DNA of 64,000 nucleotides from Alviniconcha marisindica (GCA_018857735.1 JABMCL010000660.1:601001-665000), one strand, 5' to 3'. Counted from the stretch's first letter, positions 1 to 13,939 are shown. The notes: a model not told the origin generated them from the letters alone. A program made the numbers and translations.

Positions 1-624
1 GCTGTGTTCTGTTTGCCTCCCCACCCCTTCCTCTCCCACCAAAGTTCAGTTTTAGCGAAAGTTTTGAATGTTTGGTTGTCAAAGAATATGGGATTACCTT
101 TCACCAGATGTGGCATATCTTTCTTTTTTGAAACAATGGTATTGCTATTATTAGATTGGAATGTGTGGTCTGAGGTCAGATGATGCTTAAAAAGTAGCTT
201 TATTTTAAAATGTTTGTATATGCTTGATGCAACTTTTGAATAAAACCAAAAGTGTGTTGTAAACACTAACTTGAACAAAGGCCTACTTTCTGATAATAAT
301 GTCTCCATGTTTCTGTTATGAAATAGACAAAGATTCAGTTTTTGTTTTGTTTTGTTTTTTAAATGAACTGCGCGTGGTGGTGCTGAAATGTTTGTTGGTG
401 CAACCCTCTGTCTCTCTCTTTCCATCTTGGTAGAGTGCATTTAGAGTAGGTTGTAAAGTGTATCACACATTCTGTGTTCTGTGGAAGTCTCTTGCATGCT
501 TGTAAAGAGAGCCTGACAGCAGTGGAGTTCACGTTTCACCCTTTCATTTCAGTACAGCCCAGCTGTTGTGACGAACTCTTTCTGTTTGCATGCCAGTGGG
601 CATTCACTTTTCCTGTGTGTGCCC

Positions 625-975
625 CTGAAGGGAGGTTGGGGATGTCTGATGTTCTGTCCTGTCTGGAATCTCAGGGCTGTCATTTGATTCCCCTTTCCTG
701 TCTCCTTTCCTGTTTTTCTACCTAGTTCTGTTGCTCTTTCTGTCTTGTCATTTTTCTGCTAATTGTCCATTCTCCTGACTTTTATCTAAAAAAATCTTCC
801 TTTTTTCCCTTCTTTTTTGGGGGGTATGGCTCTTGTTAACAGCTATTATTATTATTATTATTATTCATAGCTTTTATATAGCACTATTCTCCGCCCCCAA
901 GCAGACTCACTGCACACATTGGCATGTGATTCCGAGCTAGGAGATGATGGCAGACTGCACATGCAGCTTGCTGCC
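625..975 (+). repeat. Dispersed repeat family A, copy 1
   Basis: This stretch matches 36,187-36,505 in the same orientation: shared blocks include 'GAAGGGAGGTtGGGgATGTC'-like start, CTGTCATTTGATTCCCC, TTTTTCTACCTA, TTCATTCTCCTGA-like and AGGAGATGATGG...ATATGGCACTGGTA. An (ATT)n run and a short AGC.TTTATATAGC segment lie inside copy 1 only. It is an interspersed element of unknown class. Confidence 0.7.
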
Positions 976-2927
976 ATATGGCACTGGTATTTGTCATTAT
1001 GCATTTATATATATAAAGTTTTAGTTTTATTCATTGCTTTGTTAAAAATATGTTTTCCTTTATCTGGTATTGATAAATCAGCTGGAGAGGTTGACAATAC
1101 CAGCAGGTCCTAGCCTTTTGTGCTCTTTTGGGGGGTTATAAACAAGGGCAATATTGAATGGGGCTAAATATTTGAAAGTTTGCATTTTATGTTCTCTTGT
1201 TTTGTTTACATTTATGTATGAAGCGATTTTGTAGGTTTGACTTGAGAAAGGGTTTACACGTGAGAATTTTGAAATGTAAATTTGTTTATGACCGTGTTTG
1301 ATCATCCTGCAGTGACCTTTTGGAGTTGACAGGATGTTGAAAACTAATGAACTTTCTCCTTTGCATGTTTTCCCCCATACTTCACTGCAGTCATTTCAGG
1401 TGTTCATAATTGGTGGATATGAATATTTATTTTGCTGTGCATGGAACATTGGGTTTGATTTTCAGTTTGTTTGAGAAAATGGAGAATGACATTTTCCTTT
1501 CCCTTTGCTTTGCTCTCCATGCCTGTCTTTGCAGTTTTTCCTCAGATTCTTCTGGAGTCTGCTGTGTTTGTCATGTTCAAATTGGATCATTGTGATTTTG
1601 TTTCCCAGTTTGAGATTTGTTTGATGCAGTTATTGATTCAGTGACATGTGCTTGTCACGGTAAATGAGTTTTGAGAAAGTTGACACCATCTGATTGGATA
1701 TTGCACTATGTGGCAGCAGTATAATGTATCCTTGGTTGAAAGATTTTCAGTTTGGAGCCCCCATGTGCACAGAGTTTACCAGTTGTGTCATAGAAAACAG
1801 TTATTTTCATATTGATCTTCCTCCATTTGTGGAATGCACATCATCAGTCTGAACAAGACAGCAGTGTTTGTGTGGAGGATGTTTCAGATATTGAAACATT
1901 GTTTTGTGGAATTACCGTGTACATGTAATCATGGTGTCAGAGATGATATTTTGAGAATCTCTTGTGATTGTTTCTTGCTGCATGGAATGCTGTGTTGACT
2001 GAACTGCCACAGAAGTAGCTGCAATAGAGGGAAAGTTGCCCTATCTAGATTTTGCAACAGCTTTACCATGTGTGTTAAATTCAGAGGAACTTGTAGGTTT
2101 GATAGGCTTGTGTTCTTTATGAACCCACATGTATTTTATGTGGCCATTCAAGCAGTTGCAAGAACCCCCGTTTTGCTACCTGGTTATTCTACCTGAAGTA
2201 ACAAAGGAATATGTGATTTTTATAGCTAAATCTTTTAAATTACAAAACCAGCAATGTGCGTTTCTTCCTTGACCTGCTTGAGCTTTTTACAGGCTAACTT
2301 CTCTTTGTTTGTTATGGACGGAACTCTGTTAGGTTCACTCATTCTATGAAACTGCTTGTTGATTGATAAAGAAAAAAGATGAATCATATGAATATGAGTG
2401 TGTGTCCATCCATGATGTCATATGCAGCAGAACTTTAATGTTGGCTTTTTCTCAGACTGTCAGGTGAGGCCTTTGAAGCAATGCATGATGATGACCTCCA
2501 TTGAGCTTTACATTTGAATACCAGTTTGGGTGACCTTGACCAAATGTCAGGGGTCAGTAGGGGCATATATGCATTGGAAAAGCAAACCTGCAAGTTAGGT
2601 TTGTTGGGTAAGTTGGTTAGGTTTGAATGTTTGTTATTTGATCATGAACAAGATGTTTTTCATCAATAATTTTGGGCATGTCATGAAAGATCATTGATGC
2701 AGTTGCCCTGCTCTACCAAAACTTGAAAAAGAAAACTCCTTGAACATTATATATATATATTTTGTTCTATTTTTTCTAGGACTATTGAATAAGGATCTTT
2801 GCCCCTTTTTGCAATGGTAGCTTCCATTGAGCTTTACCCATTAACTCCATTTTCAGTGACAGACAAAGACTGATAACAGTAGAAACTAAAAGTCGTGGTT
2901 CTCAAGAAGTCCCTATTTATTTGAGTA

Positions 2928-3019
2928 GGAACTTTGTATGAGTGTTATATATAAGGATGTAATCTTGGCCATGGGAACTTTGTATGAGTGTTATATATAA
3001 AGATGTAATCTTGACCATA
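2928..3019 (+). repeat. 46-bp tandem duplication
   Basis: Two head-to-tail copies (starting 2,928 and 2,974) of a unit beginning GGAACTTTGTATGAGTG, differing at only a few positions. Confidence 0.85.
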
Positions 3020-4080
3020 ATGCTTTAAGTATTTTTAGCATATGGAGATAGTTGACATATCTTGCTTCTGCCAAATAAAGAAAAAAGAAGAAAGAAAAAA
3101 ACACCCCAAAAACACACGAGCGTTTCCTCAGATTTTGTTGAATAAAGCAAGGTCTTTGAAACTTAGCATGGTGGTAACCTGTGTCAAGCTTTACATGTTC
3201 ATACTGAGTTTTGTGCCCTTGAACAGTTTCCAAGGTAGCAGGAAGGAAGAGATATTGAGACTGAATCCACATTTTCCCACTGAACTGAACATATCTCTGT
3301 GGTGTAGTTGCTTGGCCAGCTTAGATTGTGACTGTTGAAGTTAGTGAAGTGTTAAGTTGAAAGCTATGGATGGGTCTTGGCAGACGTCTTTTACACTCTG
3401 TATAAATGTGTATGTGACTTCTTCTGGTGGCATGCACACTGAGATAGGATATCTGGAAGCATCAAGGAGCTTAAAAGTTGAACGTTACAGCAAGGAATGT
3501 AGACAGCTTCTTTTCTCAATTTTTTATTACAGCTGTGTGTCAGAAATGTCTTGATAGAGCAAATTCTTTCACAGTGGCCCAGGAGCCCAACTTTAGTTCA
3601 CTGACAGTTGATATCTTGTCCATTGTGCTGACTAACTGAAAGGTAACATGTTTTTGTTTGTTTGGGGAAGTTGCCGGTCATTTGTAGCTGCCAGTATCAA
3701 TGAATCTGGTAATGTGGTGCAAGTTGATGATGAAACTGGAGTCTGGTGAAATGACACTGGCTTGATGTTTGCTGCCCTGTGAACTGCAAAAGGTCATCAG
3801 ATTGATAGTAATAAAAAGAACAAGTAGTGTAAAGGCCTCCCCTCTAAATGAGTCCAAAGCACTGTAGGGCAGGAAGGCTATTGAAGCCAGCTGCCACTGG
3901 GCCTTACAAAATGTGCCATTGCTGCCCTGCTACTTACACTAGCTGACAGAAGTAGGAAATGTCTTTCTGTAAAATTTGACTGATGGAAGTATGTGTTTTT
4001 TTTCTGTAACATTAACTGACTGAAATATAATTGTCTGCAATCATATTCATGAGACTTGATTATCTTTTTCTACAGTACAG

Positions 4081-4265
4081 GTGTATGGGCCTTAACCTAA
4101 GACTCGGTAACTAAGAGATTAGGGAGCGAACCAGGGTATGTGGAGAAACCCCCGACATCCAGCCTGAAGATCTGCATCACATATTAGAGGTAAAAAGCTG
4201 ATTATGAGGATCAAACTCTAGCCCTCCAACATGGGTGGTAAAGTAAGTCAGCTTAGTCAGAATGC
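4081..4265 (-). mobile_element. Possible tRNA-derived SINE fragment
   Basis: On the minus strand the segment GCTAGAGTTTGATCC resembles a Pol III B box, preceded by a tRNA-like stretch with GACTAAGCTGACTTAC. The rest is unrecognised. A chance B-box match is the alternative. Confidence 0.28.
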
Positions 4266-4518
4266 ATCTGGCCATCACCTGTAAGTAAATGTCTGTTTAA
4301 CTGCTCACTGCAAATGTCACCTGATGTTTTGAGTGGCATGGGGGAAAATGAAGTTGAATAAACCAGGAGGACAGAAATTAAAAGTGAAATTCTTCTCAGT
4401 AGGTAAAACACAACGGGCTGTATTCTGTCCTACCCTGGGCTTAAATTGGAACCTTTGGTAAATTGCACATTGGAATTCATTGGTGTAAACTAGGTTGTAT
4501 GGGGAGGGTTTTTTGTTT

Positions 4519-4535
4519 GGGGGGGGGGGGGGGGG
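4519..4535. repeat. Poly-G tract
   Basis: A run of 17 G on the plus strand; length may vary or be mis-assembled. Confidence 0.9.
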
Positions 4536-6126
4536 TATTAAAAAATCTACAGCTTACTGAGTTGGGTAAGTGGGTAATTCTCCCAAACCATGTCATTCGC
4601 TGTAGACAGTTGAACTGACACCAGCTTTGTCAGTCCTCAGTATCTGTTGGCAAGGGATGCCACTCTTGGTTGGTCTATTTGAGCTTTGAAACTTTCTTCT
4701 TCTTTTTTTCCATGTTGTTAGTTGATCAAGTTGGATGTGAACCCTGGGTGGTTTTTTTGTAGCTGGTCTGTGGTTGTTCATGTTGTCGTCACTGCTGCTG
4801 TTGAGAGTGATGTTAATTGTTTGTGGGTTGTGCCCACTTGGGCAGACCCAGTTTTCCAAATTAATTGCTGGTGGTTGGCGTTGTCTAGTTTCTGCACCAA
4901 TGTTGTCATTTGTTGTACAGATTTAATCTTCTTCTTTTTTTAAAATTCCATATGCCAGTAAATGTATCTTTTCTTTCTTTCTTTCTTTTTGTGATGGGAA
5001 TACCTACCACTTCATTTCTTTTTGTGACAAAGCAAATTCCCTACCATTTTGCTGGCAATGAAGCATGGTTTAGTATGTTTACAGATGAGAATTGTGTTTG
5101 ATAATGAACTGTGAAAAGAGTAGAAAATGTTCTGAAATGACTTGAGATCGAGGTACTTGTAGGGACAGTCATAAAATGGCTTGGTGCAAAAATGTTTGAA
5201 TGAAATCTAGGTCATCATTTTTTGGTGCATGAATTGATATTCAATGGATTGCACGATTCTTCATATACATGTATCTGTTATTTATTGATTCATTCATTCT
5301 TGCACTTGTATAATATAAAATCTTGTATGCCCACCCTCCTCCTCCCCATACCATCTGACTCTGTGATTTTTTTTTATACAGTACATTGGGGTTGTTCCCT
5401 CTCTTTTTCTTCCTCTCTCCATTTTTAAAACAAAATATTTTTTTGCACTGAGTGTTTGAAAAACGAATTTACCCTCATGCTTATGCATGTTCATGAAAAT
5501 TTTCTGTCCTGTTATACTGTTCAGTGTTGGGGTCAAGAGTGTTTTGCTGTTTGTGTGAAGAAGAACGTCTTCTTATACAGTGTATTGTTTCTTCAGAATT
5601 TTTTTCAGGGCATTAAGTTGTTCCTTCTCTCCCTCTCCCCCTTCACCGCCCTTTATTTTTCCAAACTTAAAATTCTTTTCCAAGGACTTCACTGAAAAAT
5701 ATCCATTTTCCAGAGATTCTGTTTCAAGAAGTTTGAGTTGATATTTTACCTTTCTGCTTGCATCATTTGAAGGTAGGATAGCTATCTGAGTGATAAGTTT
5801 TTCTGTAACAGTTATTCTTCATGTTTACTTATTTACTTGTGTGTATTTTGAACATGATTATTATTTGCATCTTGATTTGTATTTTCTTGAACTTTGTTTT
5901 CTCTACAAAGTTGCTGATATTGCTTTTTATCAGACACAAGAATGAGCATGTTACATTAAGACTTATTGTATCTTATAAACAATTATTAACCTATATTTTC
6001 AGATTTCAACTGCAAATTTGTGATTTTGTGATGTGGTGTATATTGGTAAACACACTCTTTAGACTTTTCAAATTCTCACAGGAACAAAGTAGCGCTTTGA
6101 ATATTATTATTGTCCCTTAATCTTTG

Positions 6127-6132
6127 AATAAA
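6127..6132 (+). terminator. Candidate plus-strand polyadenylation signal
   Basis: AATAAA in a T-rich plus-strand context, about 1.8 kb before the T-to-A composition switch. It would end a transcript entering from the left; no independent support. Confidence 0.22.
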
Positions 6133-6933
6133 AGAACGAAAAAGCAACCTGTACTCCTTGACTGGTTTGATTGTGTGCTTGTGTTGCCAGCATTTTGACT
6201 TGTAAGAAAAAAGTGTGGGTCTCTGTGTTGGTAAATGTCAGGCCACTGGCCACCTGGCACTTCATGGCAAGAAATTTCAACATATTTTCTTGGACACTTA
6301 ATGTGTGATATATGTCACACTTCACGTGATTGTAATACTTACCAAGTTTTATTTGTTTATGCCATGCTCGGTGACCTTGATATCAAGATTGCAGGGATTT
6401 AAAATGGTTAAAACTGACGGTTTTCACAATAAGTTCTTGACCGATCAAGATCAAGCTTTGCAACACACGTTCTAAACAAGATGATGCACACAACGTTGTG
6501 TGCCAATGTTTGTGTAAACTTACTTAGATAAACTAATTTGGTGTGATGTCAGCAGTACATTGTTGGTCTGGTATCTTTATAGACTCTGAATCCTTCCATG
6601 CCCTTGCTGGCATGATGATTCCACTGGCCTCTCAATATTCATAACTTGTATGAAAACTTGTAGTATAATGGTCAGTGTTAATTTGTTTGGCCATCCGTAT
6701 AGCTGTAGTAAACACTTGAATGTGACGATTTTCTTGTACATTATAAATACAATAATGTCACACTTTGCATGTGTTCTTATTTTTTTAAAATTAATTATAT
6801 GCTCATTCAGCTTTATTGGTTCGTACCACTGTCAGTATCCTTGACTTTATTTCAAGGATACTTTGACATCAGTTAATACTGAATTTTGTATGTCTTGGTA
6901 AGTATTTGTCTGATTAAGTTCAATTTTGGCACA

Positions 6934-6935
<2 letters not shown>

Positions 6936-6987
<52 letters not shown>
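6936..6987. repeat. (TG)n microsatellite
   Basis: About 25 TG dinucleotides in an otherwise T-rich region. Confidence 0.95.
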
Positions 6988-6989
<2 letters not shown>

Positions 6990-7705
6990 TGTGCTTGTTG
7001 ATATTACAAATCTGCACATAATTATTAGAAGTATTACCAGTACAAATTATCCACAAAGTAAGTCTGTGGGTGTGATGCGAATATGGCTGGCCTTGCTGGT
7101 AAGTGGCTTGTATTGCCATTCCAGTAAATGGTTTGAGTGAGATTCTGCATAAACTTCAACATGGTAGACATCTTGCGTGAACATGTTTACAGTAAAGGCT
7201 TGGTCCAAATTCTGGACAAGAAGGGAAAGTGGCTGGCCATCTTATTCAGCCCAAATAAATGTATGTGTTAATATATTGTATATATTGAACATTGACAGTG
7301 AAATGAATTTCTTTTGTTCGCTAGATAATTACTGTTACTCTGGCTTTTCACCTTTCGCCCTGATACTACAGTCATGGCTGACTTGGCGTTAAAAGTCGGT
7401 TATTTCTGGATTTCCACAACAAAGAACGTGTTTGACAGCGAATCAGCGTACCAGGGGGAGTAACTAGGAGACTAAAAACAAAAACGCAAAAATCAGGAGT
7501 TATATCCCTTCCAGCTATTCTGGCCGAGCTTCCAACCAGGTGTAGCGCTAACCAGTCTCTCGCTGATCGTATTTCATTCTTTCTCTTCTTTCTTTTTTTT
7601 TTTTTTTTTTTTAAAACAGAAAAGAAAAAGAAAAAGGGAACAAGCCGTCCAGAGGATATATAAACACTCCAGCAAGATTTGTTGCTGTATAATTTTTATG
7701 ATGAT

Positions 7706-7878
7706 GTGAAGTAGAGCTTCATGTCCTTGAATGTTGGTTGACGTATTAGGGACAAACTGTGACCATTGCCAAAGTATGGTTCAATGTTGCTTTATGTCCA
7801 CAGAAATCATAAGGCTCATTAAGACGGAAAGCCCAGGACAGCCACCTTGACTTTCACACAGCTCCAGAACTCTGTATA
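7706..7878 (+). mobile_element. SINE-like dispersed repeat family B, copy 1
   Basis: Shares a ~160-bp body with copies at 35,617-35,772 (same strand) and 26,872-27,035 (opposite strand): GACGTATTAGGGACAA, TGCCAAAG, TTTATGTCCACAGAAA, then CAGGACAGCCACCTTGAC and CACACAGCTCC.GAACT. It is more diverged than the other two, so probably older. Confidence 0.75.
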
Positions 7879-8148
7879 ATTTTTGTTACTGCTGGCTGCT
7901 TTTCAAGTAACGCTTTCGTGTGTTTTTTGTTTGTGTTTTTTGTTTGTTTTTGTTTTGTTTTGTTTTTTCTCCAGTTATGGAAAATGATGAGTGCATGAGA
8001 GAAATACGTTTTGTTAAAAGTACATCCAACTTTTTACTTGGTTCTGTGCAAAAACGAGCTTCACAACGTGCGATTGTTTTTCCGCAAACTAAACAGTGTC
8101 CCTTCCACCCTCTCCCCCTCCCCAAGAAAATTTGGGACTACTGGACGG

Positions 8149-8323
8149 TGTGTGTGTGTGTGTGTGCAAGCAAATGGGAAGGAGAGAGAGAGTGAGAGTG
8201 AGTGAGTGGGGGGAAGGGATTGAGAGACACACACACGTGTGTGTGTGTGTGTGTCTGTGTGTGTGCTTGCAAGCAAGAGAGAGTGGGGTGGGGGGGGGGG
8301 GGGGGGGGGGGAGAAGGTGATAG

Positions 8324-8395
<72 letters not shown>

Positions 8396-8397
8396 AA
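8149..8397. repeat. Compound microsatellite: TG / GA / CA / poly-G / GA / CA
   Basis: Alternating blocks of TG, GAGTGAG, ACAC, TG, a 21-nt G run (8,291-8,311), (GA)n and (CA)n. It sits at the point where the plus strand switches from T-rich to A-rich. It produces several spurious open frames. Confidence 0.95.
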
Positions 8398-9431
8398 ACA
8401 CTCAATAGTTTCATGAACATTTGTCTTTTTATTTGTGTATTTACAGTCATGAGGAACCAATTAAAAATGTGGCCTACTGCAGACATGTGGATTCTGATCA
8501 GTGGACACTGACAAACCCACAAGATAATCGACCCAACAGACAGAGGCAGTTGTAGGGTCCCCCACTCCAGCGTCGGCACACCTTAGTCTCCTCACTCTGC
8601 TATTTGTCAACAATAAACAAACAAAAGAAGAACCAAGCGAAAAAGGATAAAAGTCAAACAAAAGGACATTTGTGTGATTTTCCAAGAAACTCACCAGCTT
8701 GGGATTACATCAAAAGCTCTTTAAAAAAATAATAATTATCCATCAATAGTTTTAGTAGGGCTACCCAACTGGGTGCTTTTGCTGGTAATCTCATAGACTT
8801 GGGGGGGGGGGGGGGGGGGGAAGAGAGACAGAGAGGCTTTATATGTTTGTTCTGAAAGAGAAAAATAATGGCAGCCTAAAACACAAACAAAAGCACTACT
8901 GAATTTACAGCAGCAGGGTCGCTGTAGGTATTGAAGAAGAACTGAAGAATGCAATGTCAAATGTTTTAAACACGGACAACTTTGAATACTGTTATGTCAG
9001 ACAAACGGTTGATAAATATTTTCTTCAAATATACAGAGAGCGGTAAAAGATGGGTCATGAGAGATAGGGAGAAAAACCAGCGACTTATTATACAGAGTAA
9101 AACAAATTACTCATCTTCAAACTAAAGCTCCAATAACACTTGGCAGAACATGATGTGGCCGGCCAATCACAAGAAAAAATAAAAAGCATGTTGGAAAATA
9201 TCTATCATCGATATATAGACTGGGTGGAACCCACTTCACATACATATGAAAACAAACCTTTACTTCACAGAACTCGCTCACCTGCTAAATGCAATCATCA
9301 ATTTAGTTAGAGCCGTTTTCAAGCAAAATCATCCATTACGTAATTTTTCTTTTGCTTCTTACTCAAGCAACCAAGCCACTCCACAAACTCTCTCTCTCTC
9401 TCACACACACACACATACACACACACACACA

Positions 9432-9466
<35 letters not shown>

Positions 9467-10844
9467 CATGTACAAGCTGTTGAAGATGTGTTGACTAATT
9501 ATACAACATACTTTTTTTTTGTACAGCAGATATATTTTTCTTTCCAAAAAAATATTTCAATACTTTTCTTTCAATATTTACGGGTGGTATTTCAAGTATC
9601 AATCAAATGGTGGTACAGGTTCTGGCCGGAGACCAGCAATGCACACTTTTCGTACACACAATCAGATGGTGGATGTGTTGTCCAACGAAGCATGTGTTGC
9701 CCAATAATGACTACAGTGCCGTACTTAAACGCATCCTGTATTTGCGACTCAAATGCTCCAATCAAAAGTGCCTTGAGGTTAAGTCTGCATGTGGTAAGAT
9801 TGAAACACTCAAAAGAACACTTATTCTAATTAGAAAACACAAAAAACATGAACATTTTTTCATGTTTTTTGTGAGAGAAAAACTTTCACACAACACACAG
9901 ACAATACACTTGCAAGTGATAATAATTAATATAAGTGAAGTAGATCAAATTTTACTCATATCATCATTTACTAGTGTATTATCTGTTTATTGACTGAGAA
10001 AGGTGTTTTCTCTGAAACTTTGCACATGGTTTGTCTTTCAATGTTTTCTGTGTTTTGATCTTGTTTTAGAATGCTAGCAGTCAACTTTGTTTCAGATTTA
10101 ATTTAAAAAAACTCTTCTTCTTCTTCTTTTTTCCAGTGTGAACTAAATTAGGACTGCAGCATGTGTCATAGAACATGGCAGGAAAGACACTGACCTGTTC
10201 CCTCATCTCATTGTGCCAATGGGTGGTCATGGTGTTGTTGACACGCAGTGCCTGGATGGTAAAGGAAGCAAAAATGCTGGGGGGGGGGGGGGGGGGGGGG
10301 GGGTGCTGGTGAGAAGGTTAACCTAAAAAGTGACAGGATGAAGTTTCAAATACACCACCCAGTGGTTCAGGTGTCTTCAGTTTTCACATATTATCATCAT
10401 CATTATGAACTGATCATCCTCAGTTATTCTTGTTCTGTTTCTGTTCTGTTTCACTTGCTGATGCAGTACTCCCCCAATAACAAAACAGGGGGTTGGGGGT
10501 GGCATATACCCCACCATTAAGTGGGAACATGCACCCAGATTGAAGGGTGTGTATGCACCTGTCAATTTCACAAAATGGGACGCAAAGATAAGAAGCTGAT
10601 GGATTTTGTCTCACTGAACAAATCAAAACGTGCATTCCATTTTTTTTATCTTGAATTCATCAACCGTAAGTGCAGGAAAATAAATGACAAAGACACAAAT
10701 GAATAGTGACTAGACGGTGAAAATCAAAAACCATTGTAATTATATACATGTACAATTATCCAGCACAACAATGAAATCAACCAAATTTACTACTGTGTGT
10801 TTGGGGGTGTGTGGGGGTGGGGGTGGGGGTACATGTGTGTGTGC

Positions 10845-10886
<42 letters not shown>

Positions 10887-12018
10887 AAAGAAGATGTTCT
10901 TAATCATGCATGTTTTTTCTTCATAGCGACTAATGAGAATGAATGTGACTAACATGAATACATGCACACTGAACAGGACTGACTGTATGCAGTATATCTA
11001 TCATACAAACCAACCTAGAATCTCTGACTGATAAAACAGCCACTTTTGCATACCAGTCTGTGTTGCATAATGCTCAGAATACAAGCAAAACGTTGGTTTT
11101 GTTTCTACAGATCTCTCTATGCATCTTTCTGTTTCAACACTAACCAACTAGTGAGTTTAATGATTGTTTTGCAAATATCATATGGACCAAATTTCAGTTC
11201 ATAAGCAATGTATGATAGGCTTCATGGCAACATTTTGGGCAAACAGAAAGTGGCAGACGATACATGCACTGAAGTTATACCCAAACTAACACTAAATAAT
11301 TATTAAAACTAAATGAGTTCTACCACCTGCTTCAAAATCAATGTGTACTTTGAATATGCACACAGGCACAGCACCGTACTTGACAGCTATAACATTAATA
11401 ACATTTACAAAAAGAAAAGAACAAAAAGAATGTACAGATTTTGTGTGTTATTTTGGTCAACTGATTCACGTCAAATCTGTGGCTTTTAAACTAACAAGCA
11501 GACGACTAAATGCATAGTAGTCTTCACTGGACAAGCCAAGGACAAGTGGTACCAAGAAAAATACCACGAAATACAATTAGAAGCACAGCACAATACTTGC
11601 ACAGAATTTCAAAAACAGACACACCATAAAAACACGAGACAAGCCAAACACGTTGCACAAACAATTGCATTTCAGAGTGAATGAAAAGAAATAGATTAAA
11701 AAAAAGTTGAGAAATATAAACTAGGCACATGTTGAATAAATAGTTAATCCATGGCAAGCGAAAGAATTGGGCCTTTTCCAGCCAGTGAACATTTCTCATG
11801 ACACAACATGACAACACCACTGACAGTGTAAAAACCAGCCAAAGAGTTCTCGTTCCTGCTTTACTCAGTTCAAAATTATCCCCAAGGAAGATTTTCTCTT
11901 CTTCTATTCTGTTCTGTTAATAACCTGCAACTTGATAAAAAAAAGAAAAAAGAAAAAGGGTGACTCGAAATTCAGTCCATGTCTCACATTCCAAAGAAGA
12001 GGTTACAAGAGCTGTAAG

Positions 12019-12024
12019 TTTATT
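12019..12024 (-). terminator. Candidate UNC5 polyadenylation signal
   Basis: AATAAA on the minus strand about 1.9 kb past the stop codon, followed by a T/G-containing stretch. This is a possible cleavage signal; several other hexamers exist, so use is unproven. Confidence 0.3.
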
Positions 12025-12978
12025 TGTCAGTCAGTAGTACTTCCCCCTGCAGGTCTGGGATCTGATGTGACATGAGATTACTCTCATCAAGATGTACTGT
12101 GAAAAAAGTAAAAAATAAAAATAAAAAAGAAGCTAGTAATCCGATATCTAGCTGTAGTATGGGGGAGTTGAGCACCATTTTGAGGAAGAAGAAAACAGAC
12201 ACAGCAGCGGTATTAATTTTATACCGTCTTTTTCTTCTTTGTTTTCTTTTTGATTCACATACAACTGTGCTGACTTGTTTCATGTGAGTTTGGAAAGGGG
12301 GGGCGGGAGGCGCTTAGAAGAGTAATTTCCTTGGATAAACAGGAAAACAAATGTTTTTGTTTGAAAAGTACGTCACTTCTCACTCAGCTAACGTTGGCAG
12401 CATATGAATAACACAATCTTGAGTAAATGCATCTTGAAGTTTCATAAATCTCGATCGAAGCACAGCCAGTGTTCAGTTTAATGCTTTCAGAATTCTGAGG
12501 GATTCCTGGGGAAGTGTTGTAACAAAGCTGCACATCACACACTGATAATGCTGCAGACCACTTTGTCTTTTTCTGTCCATCATCAGTGCCATGTGTGAAG
12601 ATCAAACTTGGTTAGCACCACACCCAAGTTGAGTCGGCATGCTTCCTTCTAAACAAAATGTCTGTGGAACTGATTTCTCCATGGCAATGTCTGGCACTGT
12701 TTTGTGACCAGTGTTTTCAACTTACATGGTGTAAAATACCATCAATAAATCCAGCTACACCGAGTTTTGCATGTGTCACAGTGTTTGTGAGAAAATGCAC
12801 TATTACACAATCCACACCAATACTGTTGCATAGCCAGACCCATCATGTCCTCTGATGGCATGCACACCTGCTACCATTTGACCACTGCTCTTAATCCTAG
12901 GTGGTGCCTGAGAGGTAGATAGCTGGCAGATGGACCACTGATGCTGGTGGTGGTTTGATGGTGGGAGTGGCTGTGCGT

Positions 12979-13072
12979 GTGTGTGTGTGTGTGTGTGTTG
13001 TGTGTGTGTGTGTGTGTGTGAGTGTGTGTATGTGCATGTGCGCATGCATGCACGCATGTGTGTGTGTGTGTT
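12979..13072. repeat. (TG)n with GCATGC palindromic core
   Basis: Two TG blocks separated by TTG, then an alternating purine-pyrimidine segment with GCGCATGCATGCACGCATG. The whole tract is a candidate Z-DNA former. Confidence 0.9.
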
Positions 13073-13939
13073 TTATAACTGTCTCAGTCTGTATCACAAT
13101 AGACATGAACACCTCGCGTGTCTGAACAGGCAAATTGATCAGTGTTAGCCTGCTCCATGTGGACAAAGCTGTGCATTTCAGAGAACACCACACTGACTGC
13201 ACCCAAGAATCAGCACAGAGAGACTGAAGCAGCATCCATTTCTGCATTACCGAAGTAGCAGACTAAGTCTGTCTTCTCTTGGAGACGTTTGTCTGCACAA
13301 AAAGCCCTGATGGTGTTCCAGGATACAGCATTGCAAAGTAAGCTGCGGAGCACAGTCACCAGTAGAGCAGCTGTGTCAGTGAAGACTACGCTGGTGATGG
13401 GCACAAGTCACGATGACAGGAAGACCGACCCCAGCAGGAAAAAATGGCTGCATGTGTTGATGATGACAAGCTAGGGACAAGGAAAGCATTTCAAGCGAAG
13501 CTAAAGCTCTGCGGTGATTTCACAAAATGAAGCTGCTGGGCTTTGGCTCTCGCTGTCGTGGTGCACAGGGCCAGAGTTTTCCTGCTGTTCCATCCAACTG
13601 CTTCATCATAAAGCTTAGGCAGATGTGGGTCGCGTTGCGTAGGACACGTGAAAGAAAGACACAAGCCACCCTGGTCTCATGGCACCCTCACACGTCAACC
13701 GGCTTGCTGCGGGGCATACACTGATGGCCACAAGCTAGCGTTTGACGTTCTCTTAAGCTGTCAGCCCGGCAGGTTCCGGGAACACTCGGGTTATCTGGCA
13801 GCGACCTGCTGATGCTGAAGACACGGTCCCCCACAAGCATCTGTGTCAAGACAAGTTTCTCATCCACAACATGAAGACATGTCCAGTCCTCATGGGGTCA
13901 CTGTAAAGCGCGTACTGACTGGTTGCAGGACATACTGTA

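Larger units (their letters stand above)
1..7880 (+). other. Gene-free, T-rich region; possible 3' UTR/flank of a plus-strand gene
   Basis: No exon or long open frame is recognisable. The plus strand is persistently T- and TG-rich with AATAAA hexamers (e.g. 239-244, 6,127-6,132), the look of a long 3' UTR transcribed left to right from a gene that ends before the window. It includes a dispersed repeat (625-975), a 46-bp tandem duplication, poly-G, TG and a SINE-like element near its end. Intergenic DNA is the alternative. Confidence 0.35.
8400..13939 (-). other. UNC5 3' UTR / downstream flank (extent uncertain)
   Basis: No coding exon is recognisable here on either strand. The plus strand is A-rich, i.e. 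the minus strand is T-rich, which resembles a long AU-rich 3' UTR of UNC5. AATAAA hexamers occur on the minus strand at 12,024-12,019 and 8,433-8,428, so alternative ends near 12.0 and 8.4 kb are possible. It contains poly-G (8,801-8,820; 10,280-10,302), CT/CA (9,389-9,460), GA (10,848-10,882) and TG (12,979-13,072) tracts. Whether one transcript spans all of it is inference. Confidence 0.35.

Noticed and set aside
301..374. 'Functional' caspase site from the DDKD motif in the ZU5 exon (protein-scale observation, residues about 301-304)
   Set aside because: The motif lies within folded ZU5, unlike the linker sites known in vertebrate UNC5, so I did not claim cleavage.
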